DNA of 6,323 bases from Gemmatimonadota bacterium. Its GTDB lineage: Bacteria > Latescibacterota > UBA2968 > UBA8231. This document shows positions 1 through 6,164 of the stretch, piece by piece (the stretch's first letter is position 1; every line of letters begins with the position of its first letter). Under the pieces are notes generated by a model. The model searched no databases. It saw only the letters and a program-made list of their open reading frames with translations, and was not told the DNA's origin. The stretch lies in NCBI GenBank assembly GCA_026706505.1, contig JAPOYQ010000741.1, positions 1 through 6,323 on the forward strand, written 5' to 3'. The translations under genes were made by a program, and so were the position numbers.

Positions 1-1827
1 AAAAGCCACGGCCTGCGGCTCGGTCGCGGTGATCCCGTCAGCCGCAGAGTCAAAGCTAACCGTGGTCGCCTTCAAAATAGTCGCCTCGGTGGTGCGAATA
101 ACCCCAGACCAATCCACTCGTCGTCCACGCCCACGCATCCGCGAGCCAGACCACATCAGCCGCACCCTGTTGGAATGCCCCAAATCCCGGAATTCAGGCG
201 GCTGAACCTCGGCGAGCAATTCCCGACCGCGATACACTTGCAACGCCTCTAGCGGTGCCGCCCCCACAACCCGGGCGCGAATATCCACCGAGTCCACATT
301 TGTCACCACCGCCCCCATGAGCGCACCAGCTATCTGTACATCTAGAAGTATGCGCGCACCAGTCGTGCCGTAACAGCGCCGACTGCACAGAGCCTCCCAC
401 ACGCCCGCGCGCGACAACTCTCCAGCCAAAACGCAAGTCAGACCACCAGCAATACCAAACTCCCCAGCCCCCGGCCCCTCAGCCCCAGGCCGCCCCTTGT
501 GGCCGTCGCTGTTGCACATGACCCCGACCACATGGCCGCAGTCCAGCGCGTCGAACAACATCCACTCAAACACGCCCCAGCTCGAGACGACCTCCACCAG
601 ATTGTGCGCCTCGGGGTCGAAATACGCCTTCACGTCGGCCCAGCGTCCACCCACGTGCGAGCCGATAATCACTTGGTCGCGCGGCACCAAGTGAGCGAGC
701 CGGGCAAAGAACACATCAGCCGGATGCGCGGGCGACACCTCGTCCTCGGGCACGTGCGGGATCTGCCAGTGGCTGTTGCGCACAATGGGCAGCCCCTCGG
801 CAAAGTAAAAGACGTTGCGATCCCCACCAGCCGGAGAATTGGCCGACCACTCGTACCCGGGAAAGACGACGAACTCGCCGTCCCGATGGAAAGCCCGCAC
901 TGTCTCGTTGAGCCGCTGCCAGTCTTGGTCATCAACCTGGAAATCATTGCCCTGATGCGAGGCAAAATCCACCCTCGCCCAATCGCGCGCAAAAGTGAAG
1001 TACTCCTCCTCCGTGCCTATGCCGACGGTAGCGTCGGACTGAGCGTGCAAATCCCCCCAGTAGCGGTGCCACTGAGACGCTGTCTCAGAAACGGCAACAG
1101 GATTGCTGTAACAGCGCAAGCCATCCGCCGCCGCAATCAGCCGTCCACTACCCGGAGTGCCAAAAGACACCCTACACCCCTCGACCACGACCTCCCCTTC
1201 CCCTTCCCAACTCAGTTCAACCGGCCCTGCCACAGCCGTCGGATTGCCCCACATATCCTGCCCTTTGACAAAAACCTCGACCGCTTCCCCCACCACCGCC
1301 TGGCTCGGCGCTATGCACACCAATTCCACGGCCTCTCCAGCGACAATGGGAAACTTGGGCGAATCCGCCACGGCCCGAGCCACTGAAGCATTGGTCGGAT
1401 CGACGAAAACGCGGAATTCGTGGGCCGACTCGACAAAGGTCTGCACCCGAATCCCCGGCGAACCGCCGCTGCGCTCACCCAAGACCACGGTCACGGTATC
1501 GCCGGGCGCGAGGGACCCGTCGTACACATCAATCACCACGCACCAGATCATCCACGGCCGCTCGTGTCCCTTGGGGGCAAAGCGCGGTGCCAGCTTGGCC
1601 GCCCCATTGGTCTGCACTGTGCAATAAGCTGGCGCGGCCGGATCGCTGAACTGGGCCGGCTGCATATCGCAGGCGAGGCGCTGGGCAATCTTAATGGTGC
1701 CGCCCTCGTCAATGCCGTAGCTCCCCACGGTCAGGGTCAAAGTCCATTGCTGATAGCTACCGGCTACCACCGACGCGCAAGGTTCCAGCCTCACCGTCCC
1801 CAGCCGTTCCCGCCATTGCTGATCCAT
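1..1827 (-). CDS. DUF3604-family PHP-like metal-dependent protein (3' end cut by window edge)
   Basis: An unbroken minus-strand frame runs from ATG at 1827 to the window edge (609 codons, no stop reached). The start is supported by AGGAG six bases upstream and by an in-frame stop at 1912-1914 with no other ATG between. Residues about 10-245 are beta-rich and include GSYGIDEGGT (35-44) and DMWGNP (191-196), as in DUF3604 N-terminal regions. A PHP-like metal site follows: WGDLHAQSD (257-265), SHQGND (290-295), PGYEWS (323-328), GSHVGG (389-394) and NSDGHK (439-444). Likely ligands are D259, H261, H291, E326, H391, D441 and H443. The HxH expected in PHP motif I reads HAQ here. Residues about 486-609 look like a C-terminal beta domain. 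There is no signal peptide, so it is probably cytoplasmic. PHP relatives are phosphoesterases or other metal hydrolases; the substrate here is unknown. It is divergent from the catabolic run at 1981, so a shared regulator is possible. Family assignment is from remembered motifs; it is firm as a gene and moderate as a function. Confidence 0.85.
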   Translation of the reverse strand, partial: MDQQWRERLGTVRLEPCASVVAGSYQQWTLTLTVGSYGIDEGGTIKIAQRLACDMQPAQFSDPAAPAYCTVQTNGAAKLAPRFAPKGHERPWMIWCVVIDVYDGSLAPGDTVTVVLGERSGGSPGIRVQTFVESAHEFRVFVDPTNASVARAVADSPKFPIVAGEAVELVCIAPSQAVVGEAVEVFVKGQDMWGNPTAVAGPVELSWEGEGEVVVEGCRVSFGTPGSGRLIAAADGLRCYSNPVAVSETASQWHRYWGDLHAQSDATVGIGTEEEYFTFARDWARVDFASHQGNDFQVDDQDWQRLNETVRAFHRDGEFVVFPGYEWSANSPAGGDRNVFYFAEGLPIVRNSHWQIPHVPEDEVSPAHPADVFFARLAHLVPRDQVIIGSHVGGRWADVKAYFDPEAHNLVEVVSSWGVFEWMLFDALDCGHVVGVMCNSDGHKGRPGAEGPGAGEFGIAGGLTCVLAGELSRAGVWEALCSRRCYGTTGARILLDVQIAGALMGAVVTNVDSVDIRARVVGAAPLEALQVYRGRELLAEVQPPEFRDLGHSNRVRLMWSGSRMRGRGRRVDWSGVIRTTEATILKATTVSFDSAADGITATEPQAVAF

Positions 1828-1925
1828 TCTAAACTCCTGTATCTCCGTCAAATTATCCTCGTAAAAATCTCCGCACAGCTCACCCGCTTTTCTCCTCAAT
1901 CTCTTTTTTCGCTAACTTAACCGGC

Positions 1926-1931
1926 ATTATA
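1926..1931 (-). promoter_or_regulatory. Candidate -10 box (TATAAT) for the DUF3604 gene
   Basis: The plus strand reads ATTATA, giving a perfect sigma-70 type TATAAT on the minus strand, about 100 bases upstream of the ATG at 1827. The hexamer 17 bases further upstream on the minus strand (plus positions 1949-1954) is TTTCGA, only a weak match to TTGACA. The implied leader is about 90 bases. The host's sigma-factor preference is unknown, so this rests on consensus matching and location. Confidence 0.4.
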
Positions 1932-1933
1932 AA
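1928..1933 (+). promoter_or_regulatory. Candidate -10 box (TATAAA) for the plus-strand operon
   Basis: TATAAA lies 47 bases before the GTG at 1981 and overlaps the opposing TATAAT. No good -35 hexamer is seen at the right spacing; the T-rich stretch around 1903-1909 is the only candidate. Overlapping boxes on opposite strands would make transcription of the two units mutually exclusive or jointly controlled. This is a weak call. Confidence 0.25.
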
Positions 1934-1942
1934 AAAATCTGC

Positions 1943-1959
1943 GCGAAATCGAAATTCGC
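1943..1959. repeat. Small inverted/direct repeat, possible operator
   Basis: GCGAA (1943-1947) and TTCGC (1955-1959) form an inverted repeat with a 7-base spacer. CGAAAT also occurs twice in tandem (1944-1949 and 1950-1955). The element lies between the promoter-like boxes and the ribosome binding site of the gene at 1981, a reasonable position for a repressor site or a 5' leader structure. With five-base arms it could occur by chance. Confidence 0.3.
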
Positions 1960-1980
1960 CCCTGAGAAAGGACTGTCAGC

Positions 1981-2937
1981 GTGAAGGTCGTACTGACATT
2001 TGATATGGGGGAATCCTTCGTCGAAGAATTGCGAACGGCTTTCCCCGAGTTGGACTTTTACCCAGTGTATGACGAAGCGGAGCAGGTGCAAGAGGTGGCC
2101 GATGCAGAGGTTGTGTTTGGCTTGATGAGACGGCCCGTATTTTTAGCGGCAAAAACACTCAAGTGGTTCCACTTTGTCGGCATCGGCTTCGACCCGATCG
2201 TGCGCGACATACCGGAATTTCGCACGGGAGACGTGGTGATGACCAACGCACGCGAGACGCATGTCGTGCCCATGGCCGACCACGTCTTCGCCGCAATACT
2301 CGCGCACGCCCACCGGATCCCCGAACTGCTCGAAGATCAGCGCAACCACCAGTGGAATACCAAGCGCTATGAGCGGCGCATCATCGAATTGGCCGGGACC
2401 AAAATGGGGGTACTGGCGATGGGAGATATTGGCCGGGGCGTGGCCACTCGGGCCGCAGCGTTCGGAATCGAAGTGTACGCGGTGGATATCCTGCCGATGG
2501 AGCCACCTCCGGGAGTGTGCGCGGTGTGGCCGGTCGAGCGCTTGGACGAGATGCTCGGGATGATCGACTGGCTAGTGATAACGGCACCGCGAACCGAGGC
2601 GACGACCGGAATGATCAATCCACAACGGCTCGCCCTGCTCAAAGAAGGAGCGTTTGTCGTGGTTGTCTCGCGCGGCGGGATCGTCGATGAGGAAGCACTG
2701 GCCGAGGGTCTGCACGCGGGCCGAATCGGCGGAGCCGCGCTCGACGCGACGGAGGTCGAGCCGCTGCCGCCCGACAGCCCGCTGTGGGACGCGCCCAACA
2801 TGCTAATCTCGCCGCACACCTCGGCCGAGTCCGTGCAATTGATCGAGCGCCGCAAGGCCATCTTCGTAGAAAATCTTCACCGCTATCTGGCGGGAGAAGA
2901 CCTATTGAACGTGTGCGACCTAGAAAAGGGATACTAA
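1981..2937 (+). CDS. D-2-hydroxyacid dehydrogenase family, NAD(P)-dependent
   Basis: This 318-residue protein has the usual length and layout of D-isomer-specific 2-hydroxyacid dehydrogenases, which interconvert 2-keto acids and D-2-hydroxy acids with NAD(P)H in the cytoplasm. The substrate-binding lobe comes first (about 1-95, and again from about 285). The Rossmann lobe lies between, with the loop AMGDIGRG (146-153) and an acidic D169 after the second strand that suggests NAD preference. Family catalytic residues are R231 (SRGGIVDEEAL), E260 (TEVEPLP) and H279 (SPHTS). The first glycine of GxGxxG is Ala146. The GTG start is preceded by AAAGGA at 1967-1972 with eight bases of spacing and yields a proper first beta strand (KVVLTF). 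It is the first gene of a same-strand run, and its stop abuts the next start. Glyoxylate/hydroxypyruvate-reductase-like or sugar-acid roles are possible; the substrate cannot be read from sequence. Confidence 0.9.
   Translation: MKVVLTFDMGESFVEELRTAFPELDFYPVYDEAEQVQEVADAEVVFGLMRRPVFLAAKTLKWFHFVGIGFDPIVRDIPEFRTGDVVMTNARETHVVPMADHVFAAILAHAHRIPELLEDQRNHQWNTKRYERRIIELAGTKMGVLAMGDIGRGVATRAAAFGIEVYAVDILPMEPPPGVCAVWPVERLDEMLGMIDWLVITAPRTEATTGMINPQRLALLKEGAFVVVVSRGGIVDEEALAEGLHAGRIGGAALDATEVEPLPPDSPLWDAPNMLISPHTSAESVQLIERRKAIFVENLHRYLAGEDLLNVCDLEKGY
2926..2931 (+). promoter_or_regulatory. Ribosome binding site inside the end of the dehydrogenase gene
   Basis: AAGGGA lies within the last sense codons of the upstream gene, six bases before the ATG at 2938, which follows the TAA at 2935-2937 with no gap. 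This fixes the start of the downstream gene and points to translational coupling, probably giving matched amounts of the two enzymes. Confidence 0.7.
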
Positions 2938-4191
2938 ATGACGGCAAAACCCCACCTGCCCCCGTCCCCCATTGACGAGGGCAAAGTCACCGTAACCGCA
3001 ATCGAATCCGTGCAGCCGCTCGACCTGTTCCCCGACCTGCTGCTGGTGCGCATCCACACCGACGCCGGACTCATCGGCCACGGCGAAACGTATTACTGCG
3101 CCGAAGCCGTACAGGCCATGCTGCACGACTGGATGGCGCGCCGGCTGCTCGGCGAAGACGCGCTGGCCATCGAATCGCACTGGCGCTTCCTCTACGAACG
3201 AGCCGCGAATTTTGGCGTCCGGGGCACGGAGATCCGCGCTCTGTCAGCGCTGGACGTGGCGCTGTGGGACATTCTCGGCCAAGTCTGCAACCAGCCGATC
3301 TATCGCCTGCTCGGCGGGCCAGTGCGCGACAAAATTCTGGTGTACAATAGCTGCGGCAACCCGCAGTACGGGCCGAGCACCACCGGACGCAAAGGCTGGC
3401 CCGGCTTTGGCGCTATCGGCGAGCCGGGGCCGCTGGGCGATTCTTGGAAGCTGTTCCACGAGCCTGTGGCGCTGGCCGAAGAGCTGGTCGAACTGGGCTA
3501 TAGCGGTTTAAAAGTCTGGCCTTTTGACCAAGCGGCCATCCAATACGGCCCGGCGCGCATTCCGCACCGCGCAATCGAGGAAGGCGTACAACCCCTGCGC
3601 GAGATCCGCGACAAGGTGGGCATGGACCTCGACATATTCGTCGATGGCCACGCGCATTTCCAGCTACCAGCGGCCCTGCGCATCGCCGAGGCACTGCGCG
3701 AGGTCGCGCCGCTGTGGCTGGAGGACGTGATCAAAATGGACAATCTCGACACAGTCGCCGACTTCCGCCGCCAGAGCCGAATGCCCATTTCCGTCAGCGA
3801 GATGCTATTGAGCCGCGCCGATTACAACTCCGTGCTGATGCACCAAGCCGCTGACTACGTGATGATCGACCCAACCTGGGTCGGCGGGATTTCTGAGACC
3901 GCGCGAATCGCCCATCTGGCGCAGACCTATAATGTGCCGGTCAGCATGCACGATTGCACTGGCCCGCTGACGCTCTTCGCCGGCTTGCACGTGGGAGCGG
4001 CAATAGCCAATTGCTGTTATCAGGAAACCGTGCGGGCGCATATCCAAACGGTCTATAGAGAACTGATCGACGTGGAGGTGGAAATCAACGGCGGATATGT
4101 GAATCTGCCCCAAGGCAGCGGTTTGGGCGTTAGACTAAATCCCGATTTGTTCAGGCCAGAACGACCCGGCTATCGAATCTCACAACGTTAA
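2938..4191 (+). CDS. Enolase-superfamily enzyme, mandelate racemase/muconate lactonizing group (first of two)
   Basis: The 417-residue protein has the two-part enolase-superfamily fold: an alpha/beta cap (about 17-130, ending ALWDILG...PIYRLLGG) and a TIM barrel. Such enzymes abstract the alpha-proton of a carboxylate bound to Mg2+, most often to dehydrate or epimerise acid sugars. Visible active-site elements are the strand-2 lysine in LKVWPFD (K192), proposed metal ligands D236 (VDGHAHF), E262 (LED) and E288 (SEM), the Asp-His pair D311 (IDPTWVGG) and H338 (MHDCTGP), and strand-8 E363 (YQETVRA). All key positions are filled, so it should be active. H238 beside D236 could be an extra acid, as in some sugar-acid dehydratases. 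There is a roughly 16-residue N-terminal extension and a Gly/Pro-rich insertion (about 140-175) before strand 2. The motif set KVWPFD plus HDCTGP plus QETVRA marks a subgroup usually annotated only as mandelate racemase family; I do not know a proven substrate. Translation is probably coupled to the dehydrogenase. Confidence 0.92.
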   Translation: MTAKPHLPPSPIDEGKVTVTAIESVQPLDLFPDLLLVRIHTDAGLIGHGETYYCAEAVQAMLHDWMARRLLGEDALAIESHWRFLYERAANFGVRGTEIRALSALDVALWDILGQVCNQPIYRLLGGPVRDKILVYNSCGNPQYGPSTTGRKGWPGFGAIGEPGPLGDSWKLFHEPVALAEELVELGYSGLKVWPFDQAAIQYGPARIPHRAIEEGVQPLREIRDKVGMDLDIFVDGHAHFQLPAALRIAEALREVAPLWLEDVIKMDNLDTVADFRRQSRMPISVSEMLLSRADYNSVLMHQAADYVMIDPTWVGGISETARIAHLAQTYNVPVSMHDCTGPLTLFAGLHVGAAIANCCYQETVRAHIQTVYRELIDVEVEINGGYVNLPQGSGLGVRLNPDLFRPERPGYRISQR

Positions 4192-4205
4192 GGGAGAAAT
4201 TTTCA

Positions 4206-4922
4206 ATGGAAAAAGTCAGATATTCCGATTTGCTGCCGTGGGAGTTTCGCCAGAGGCTGGCGGCTAGGCCGGTTGCGTATCTACCGCTGGGCACGCTCGA
4301 ATGGCACGGCGAGCACTTGCCCTTGGGCAGCGACGCGATCCAGAGCGAAGAGCTGATGATCGAGTGCGCCAAGCGCTTTGGCGGGATCGTCATGCCGCCG
4401 ATTCACCTCGGGCCGGACCGGGCGTGGGATCGCGGCGGCGGCGAAGTGCTCCACGGCATGGACTGCGCCGACAGCACCGAGCCACACCGGCAGCTAGACG
4501 GCAGTTGCTACTGGGTGTCGGACGGATTTTTCGGAATGCTAGTCGATGCGATCCTAGCGCAGATCAAGCGCGCTGGTTTCAAGTTTGTGTTCGCCGACGG
4601 ACACGGGCCGAGCCGCTGGGCTTGGCGCGAGGCCATGGCCGAGCGGGAGCAGCGCTTTGGCCTCAAGCTAGCGGGAGTTACGGACGAAATATCGCAGGAA
4701 TGGAAAAGCCAGATGGACCACGCCGCGCGCAATGAAACGTCGCTGGTGATGTACTATCAAGAGGATTTGGTAGACATCGGACAATTGTCGGCAGATCGGA
4801 ACGTGTGGCCGCAAGGAGTCGGCGGCGAAGATCCACGCGACGCCAGCGACGCATACGGGCGAGAGTGCATGGAGCGGTCCGTGGAGATTGTCGGGCGACT
4901 GATTGCAGAAAGCGGGATTTGA
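4206..4922 (+). CDS. Creatininase-family metal-dependent amidohydrolase
   Basis: The 238-residue protein is the usual size for the creatininase family, whose members use one or two metal ions to open cyclic amides or hydrolyse related C-N bonds (creatinine, formylated intermediates, mycofactocin precursor). The family signature LGTLEWHGEHLPLGSD (29-43) supplies likely metal ligands E32, H34 and D43. A second motif, DGHGPS (131-136), replaces the usual NGHGGN/NGHxEN and keeps H133. The third, HAARNETS (172-179), corresponds to HAGExETS and keeps E177. A segment around residues 66-105, rich in Asp, Gly and aromatic residues, probably shapes the substrate pocket. The start follows AGGGAG at 4191-4196 with nine bases of spacing and lies 14 bases after the upstream stop. 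Beside two enolase-superfamily enzymes, an acid-sugar amide or lactone is a more plausible substrate than creatinine (inference). There is no signal peptide or membrane segment. Confidence 0.88.
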   Translation: MEKVRYSDLLPWEFRQRLAARPVAYLPLGTLEWHGEHLPLGSDAIQSEELMIECAKRFGGIVMPPIHLGPDRAWDRGGGEVLHGMDCADSTEPHRQLDGSCYWVSDGFFGMLVDAILAQIKRAGFKFVFADGHGPSRWAWREAMAEREQRFGLKLAGVTDEISQEWKSQMDHAARNETSLVMYYQEDLVDIGQLSADRNVWPQGVGGEDPRDASDAYGRECMERSVEIVGRLIAESGI

Positions 4923-4933
4923 GTAATGTAACC

Positions 4934-4950
4934 GGCGACTTGAGGTCGCC
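4934..4950. repeat. Intercistronic hairpin (6-bp arms, 5-base loop)
   Basis: GGCGAC (4934-4939) pairs perfectly with GTCGCC (4945-4950) around TTGAG. It lies between the creatininase-family stop (4920-4922) and the ribosome binding site of the next gene. No T-run follows, so it is not a standard intrinsic terminator. It could stabilise or process the mRNA, or be one copy of a short dispersed palindromic element; one copy in the window cannot decide. Confidence 0.5.
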
Positions 4951-4958
4951 ATCCGCGA

Positions 4959-4963
4959 AAGGA
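4959..4963 (+). promoter_or_regulatory. Ribosome binding site fixing the start at 4970
   Basis: The AAAGGA-type site around 4958-4963 lies six bases before ATG 4970. An in-frame ATG at 4805 would add 55 residues, but these are Arg-rich, resemble nothing in the enolase superfamily and lie mostly inside the creatininase-family gene. The site and the sensible N-terminus (MKITQVETI) decide for 4970. Confidence 0.75.
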
Positions 4964-4969
4964 CGACGT

Positions 4970-6103
4970 ATGAAAATCACCCAAGTAGAGACCATTCGCT
5001 TCAAAACCATCACCAATACCGAACGCGACTCCGACGGCCACGGCCATCCCGGCCCCGAGCGCGAAACCACCCAAACCCTGCTGCAGATAGACACTGACGA
5101 AGGCGTCTCCGGCTACTGGTATAGCGTCAACGCCCAAATTATCGACAGCCTCGTCAAACCCGCGATAGTCGGCGAAGACCCCTTTTACCGCGAAAAAATC
5201 TGGCGCGACCTCAACCACCGCCAGCGCCTCAATCTGGGCACGCTGTCCGACCAAGTGCTCATGGCCGTTGACCTGGCCTTGTGGGATCTGGCCGGACGCG
5301 CCCTAGAGCAACCCGTGTACAAACTGTTGGGCGGCTTGCGCGACAAAGTGCCAGCCTACGCCTCCACCATGTGCGGCGACGACCTCAAAGGCGGCCTGGC
5401 CACGCCCGAGGATTACGCCAATTACGCCCAGTGGTGCATGGAACGCGGATACCCCGCCTTCAAACTGCACACTTGGCAGCCCCCCTACGCCGGCGCGCCC
5501 GACCCCAAGCGCGACATTGAAGCCTGCGCCGCCGTGCGCGACGCGGTCGGCCCCGACGTGCCCTGTATGCTCGACCCCTACCACTACTACGACCGCGAGG
5601 CCGCCTTATTCCTAGCCAAGGAATTAGAAAAGCTCGACTATTACTGGATGGAAGAACCCATGGACGAACACAGCATGTCGTCCTACATCTGGCTGTGCGA
5701 GCAGACCAGCTTACCGATTTGCGGCCCTGAGACCTGCGAAGGCAAAATGTACGTGCGCGCTGAGTGGATCAAAGCCGGTGCCTGCGACATCAGCCGCTGT
5801 GGTGTGGGCGACGTGGGCGGCCTTACCCCATTGATGAAAACAGTGCATCTGTGCGAGTCGTTTGGCATGCGCTGCGAAATCCACGGCGGCGGCCCTGGCA
5901 ACCTGCACGCCCTGTGCGCCATGCACAACGGCGAATTCTACGAACGCGGCCTATTGCATCCCTTCATCGACTTCGACCAACCCGCCCCGTGGCTGCACGA
6001 ACACGGCGAGCTGATGGACGATCAGGGCTTTGTCCACGTGCCCCAACGGACTGGGTTGGGGATGAATATCAACTGGGATTATATCGAGAAGAATAAAATC
6101 TGA
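4970..6103 (+). CDS. Enolase-superfamily enzyme, mandelate racemase group (second of two)
   Basis: The protein is 377 residues with a complete cap (1-125, including MAVDLALWDLAGRALEQP and YKLLGG) and a TIM barrel. Expected chemistry is Mg2+-assisted alpha-proton abstraction from a carboxylate, probably sugar-acid dehydration, epimerisation or cycloisomerisation. Active-site elements in order are K165 with H167 (FKLHTW), proposed metal ligands D202 (LDPYHYY), E228 (WMEEP) and E254 (GPETCEG), then D273 (DISRCGVGDVGG), H305 (CEIHGGGPGNLH) and strand-8 E325 (FYERGLLHP). It differs from the enzyme at 2938 in nearly every motif: KLH against KVW, CEIHGGG against MHDCTGP, and no insertion before strand 2. 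It is therefore a separate subgroup, not a recent duplicate, and probably acts on a different compound or stereocentre. The C-terminal GLGMNINWDYI resembles family members that close the site with their tail. It is the fourth gene of the run, 47 bases after the creatininase-family gene with a hairpin between. The substrate is not known to me. Confidence 0.92.
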   Translation: MKITQVETIRFKTITNTERDSDGHGHPGPERETTQTLLQIDTDEGVSGYWYSVNAQIIDSLVKPAIVGEDPFYREKIWRDLNHRQRLNLGTLSDQVLMAVDLALWDLAGRALEQPVYKLLGGLRDKVPAYASTMCGDDLKGGLATPEDYANYAQWCMERGYPAFKLHTWQPPYAGAPDPKRDIEACAAVRDAVGPDVPCMLDPYHYYDREAALFLAKELEKLDYYWMEEPMDEHSMSSYIWLCEQTSLPICGPETCEGKMYVRAEWIKAGACDISRCGVGDVGGLTPLMKTVHLCESFGMRCEIHGGGPGNLHALCAMHNGEFYERGLLHPFIDFDQPAPWLHEHGELMDDQGFVHVPQRTGLGMNINWDYIEKNKI

Positions 6104-6164
6104 GCTGATACTCCTTATCGAATACCGCTCTGCCCATTGACGAAAGAGCAAGCCATTGGCCCCC
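6104..6164 (+). other. Short intergenic gap without a clear terminator
   Basis: These 61 bases separate the second enolase-superfamily gene from the hydrolase start at 6165. I see no stable hairpin plus T-run and no strong promoter, so read-through into the next gene is likely. An in-frame TGA at 6138-6140 limits how far upstream the next gene can begin. Confidence 0.5.

Larger units (their letters stand above)
1828..1980. promoter_or_regulatory. Divergent intergenic region between the DUF3604 gene and the catabolic run
   Basis: These 153 bases separate two divergently transcribed genes and are visibly more AT-rich than the coding sequence on either side. They contain a T-rich tract (about 1903-1909), an A-run (1931-1937), promoter-like boxes on both strands and a small repeat cluster at 1943-1959. 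This is the natural place for promoters of both transcription units and for an operator. No gene fits here. Confidence 0.7.

Noticed and set aside
499..1386. 295-codon plus-strand open frame
   Set aside because: It is antisense to the DUF3604 gene, whose translation carries clear metal-site motifs. The plus-strand product is rich in Arg, His and Pro, as shadow frames of GC-rich genes usually are, and has no recognisable domain.
1420..1920. 166-codon plus-strand open frame
   Set aside because: It is antisense to the N-terminal part of the DUF3604 gene and extends into the divergent intergenic region. It has no recognisable fold.
2367..2861. 164-codon minus-strand open frame
   Set aside because: It is a shadow of the dehydrogenase gene, Ser/Ala/Arg-rich, with no motif or ribosome binding site of note.
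4934..4950. Intrinsic transcription terminator
   Set aside because: The hairpin has only six base pairs and no following T-run, and the next gene's ribosome binding site comes directly after it, so termination here is unlikely.
4805..4969. Longer N-terminus (55 extra residues) for the second enolase-superfamily enzyme
   Set aside because: The added residues are Arg-rich, overlap the end of the creatininase-family gene in another frame and have no family counterpart. ATG 4970 has a good ribosome binding site and a normal N-terminus.
4757..5254. 165-codon minus-strand open frame spanning two genes
   Set aside because: It crosses the creatininase-family/enolase-superfamily boundary antisense to both well-supported genes, and its sequence matches no family I know.
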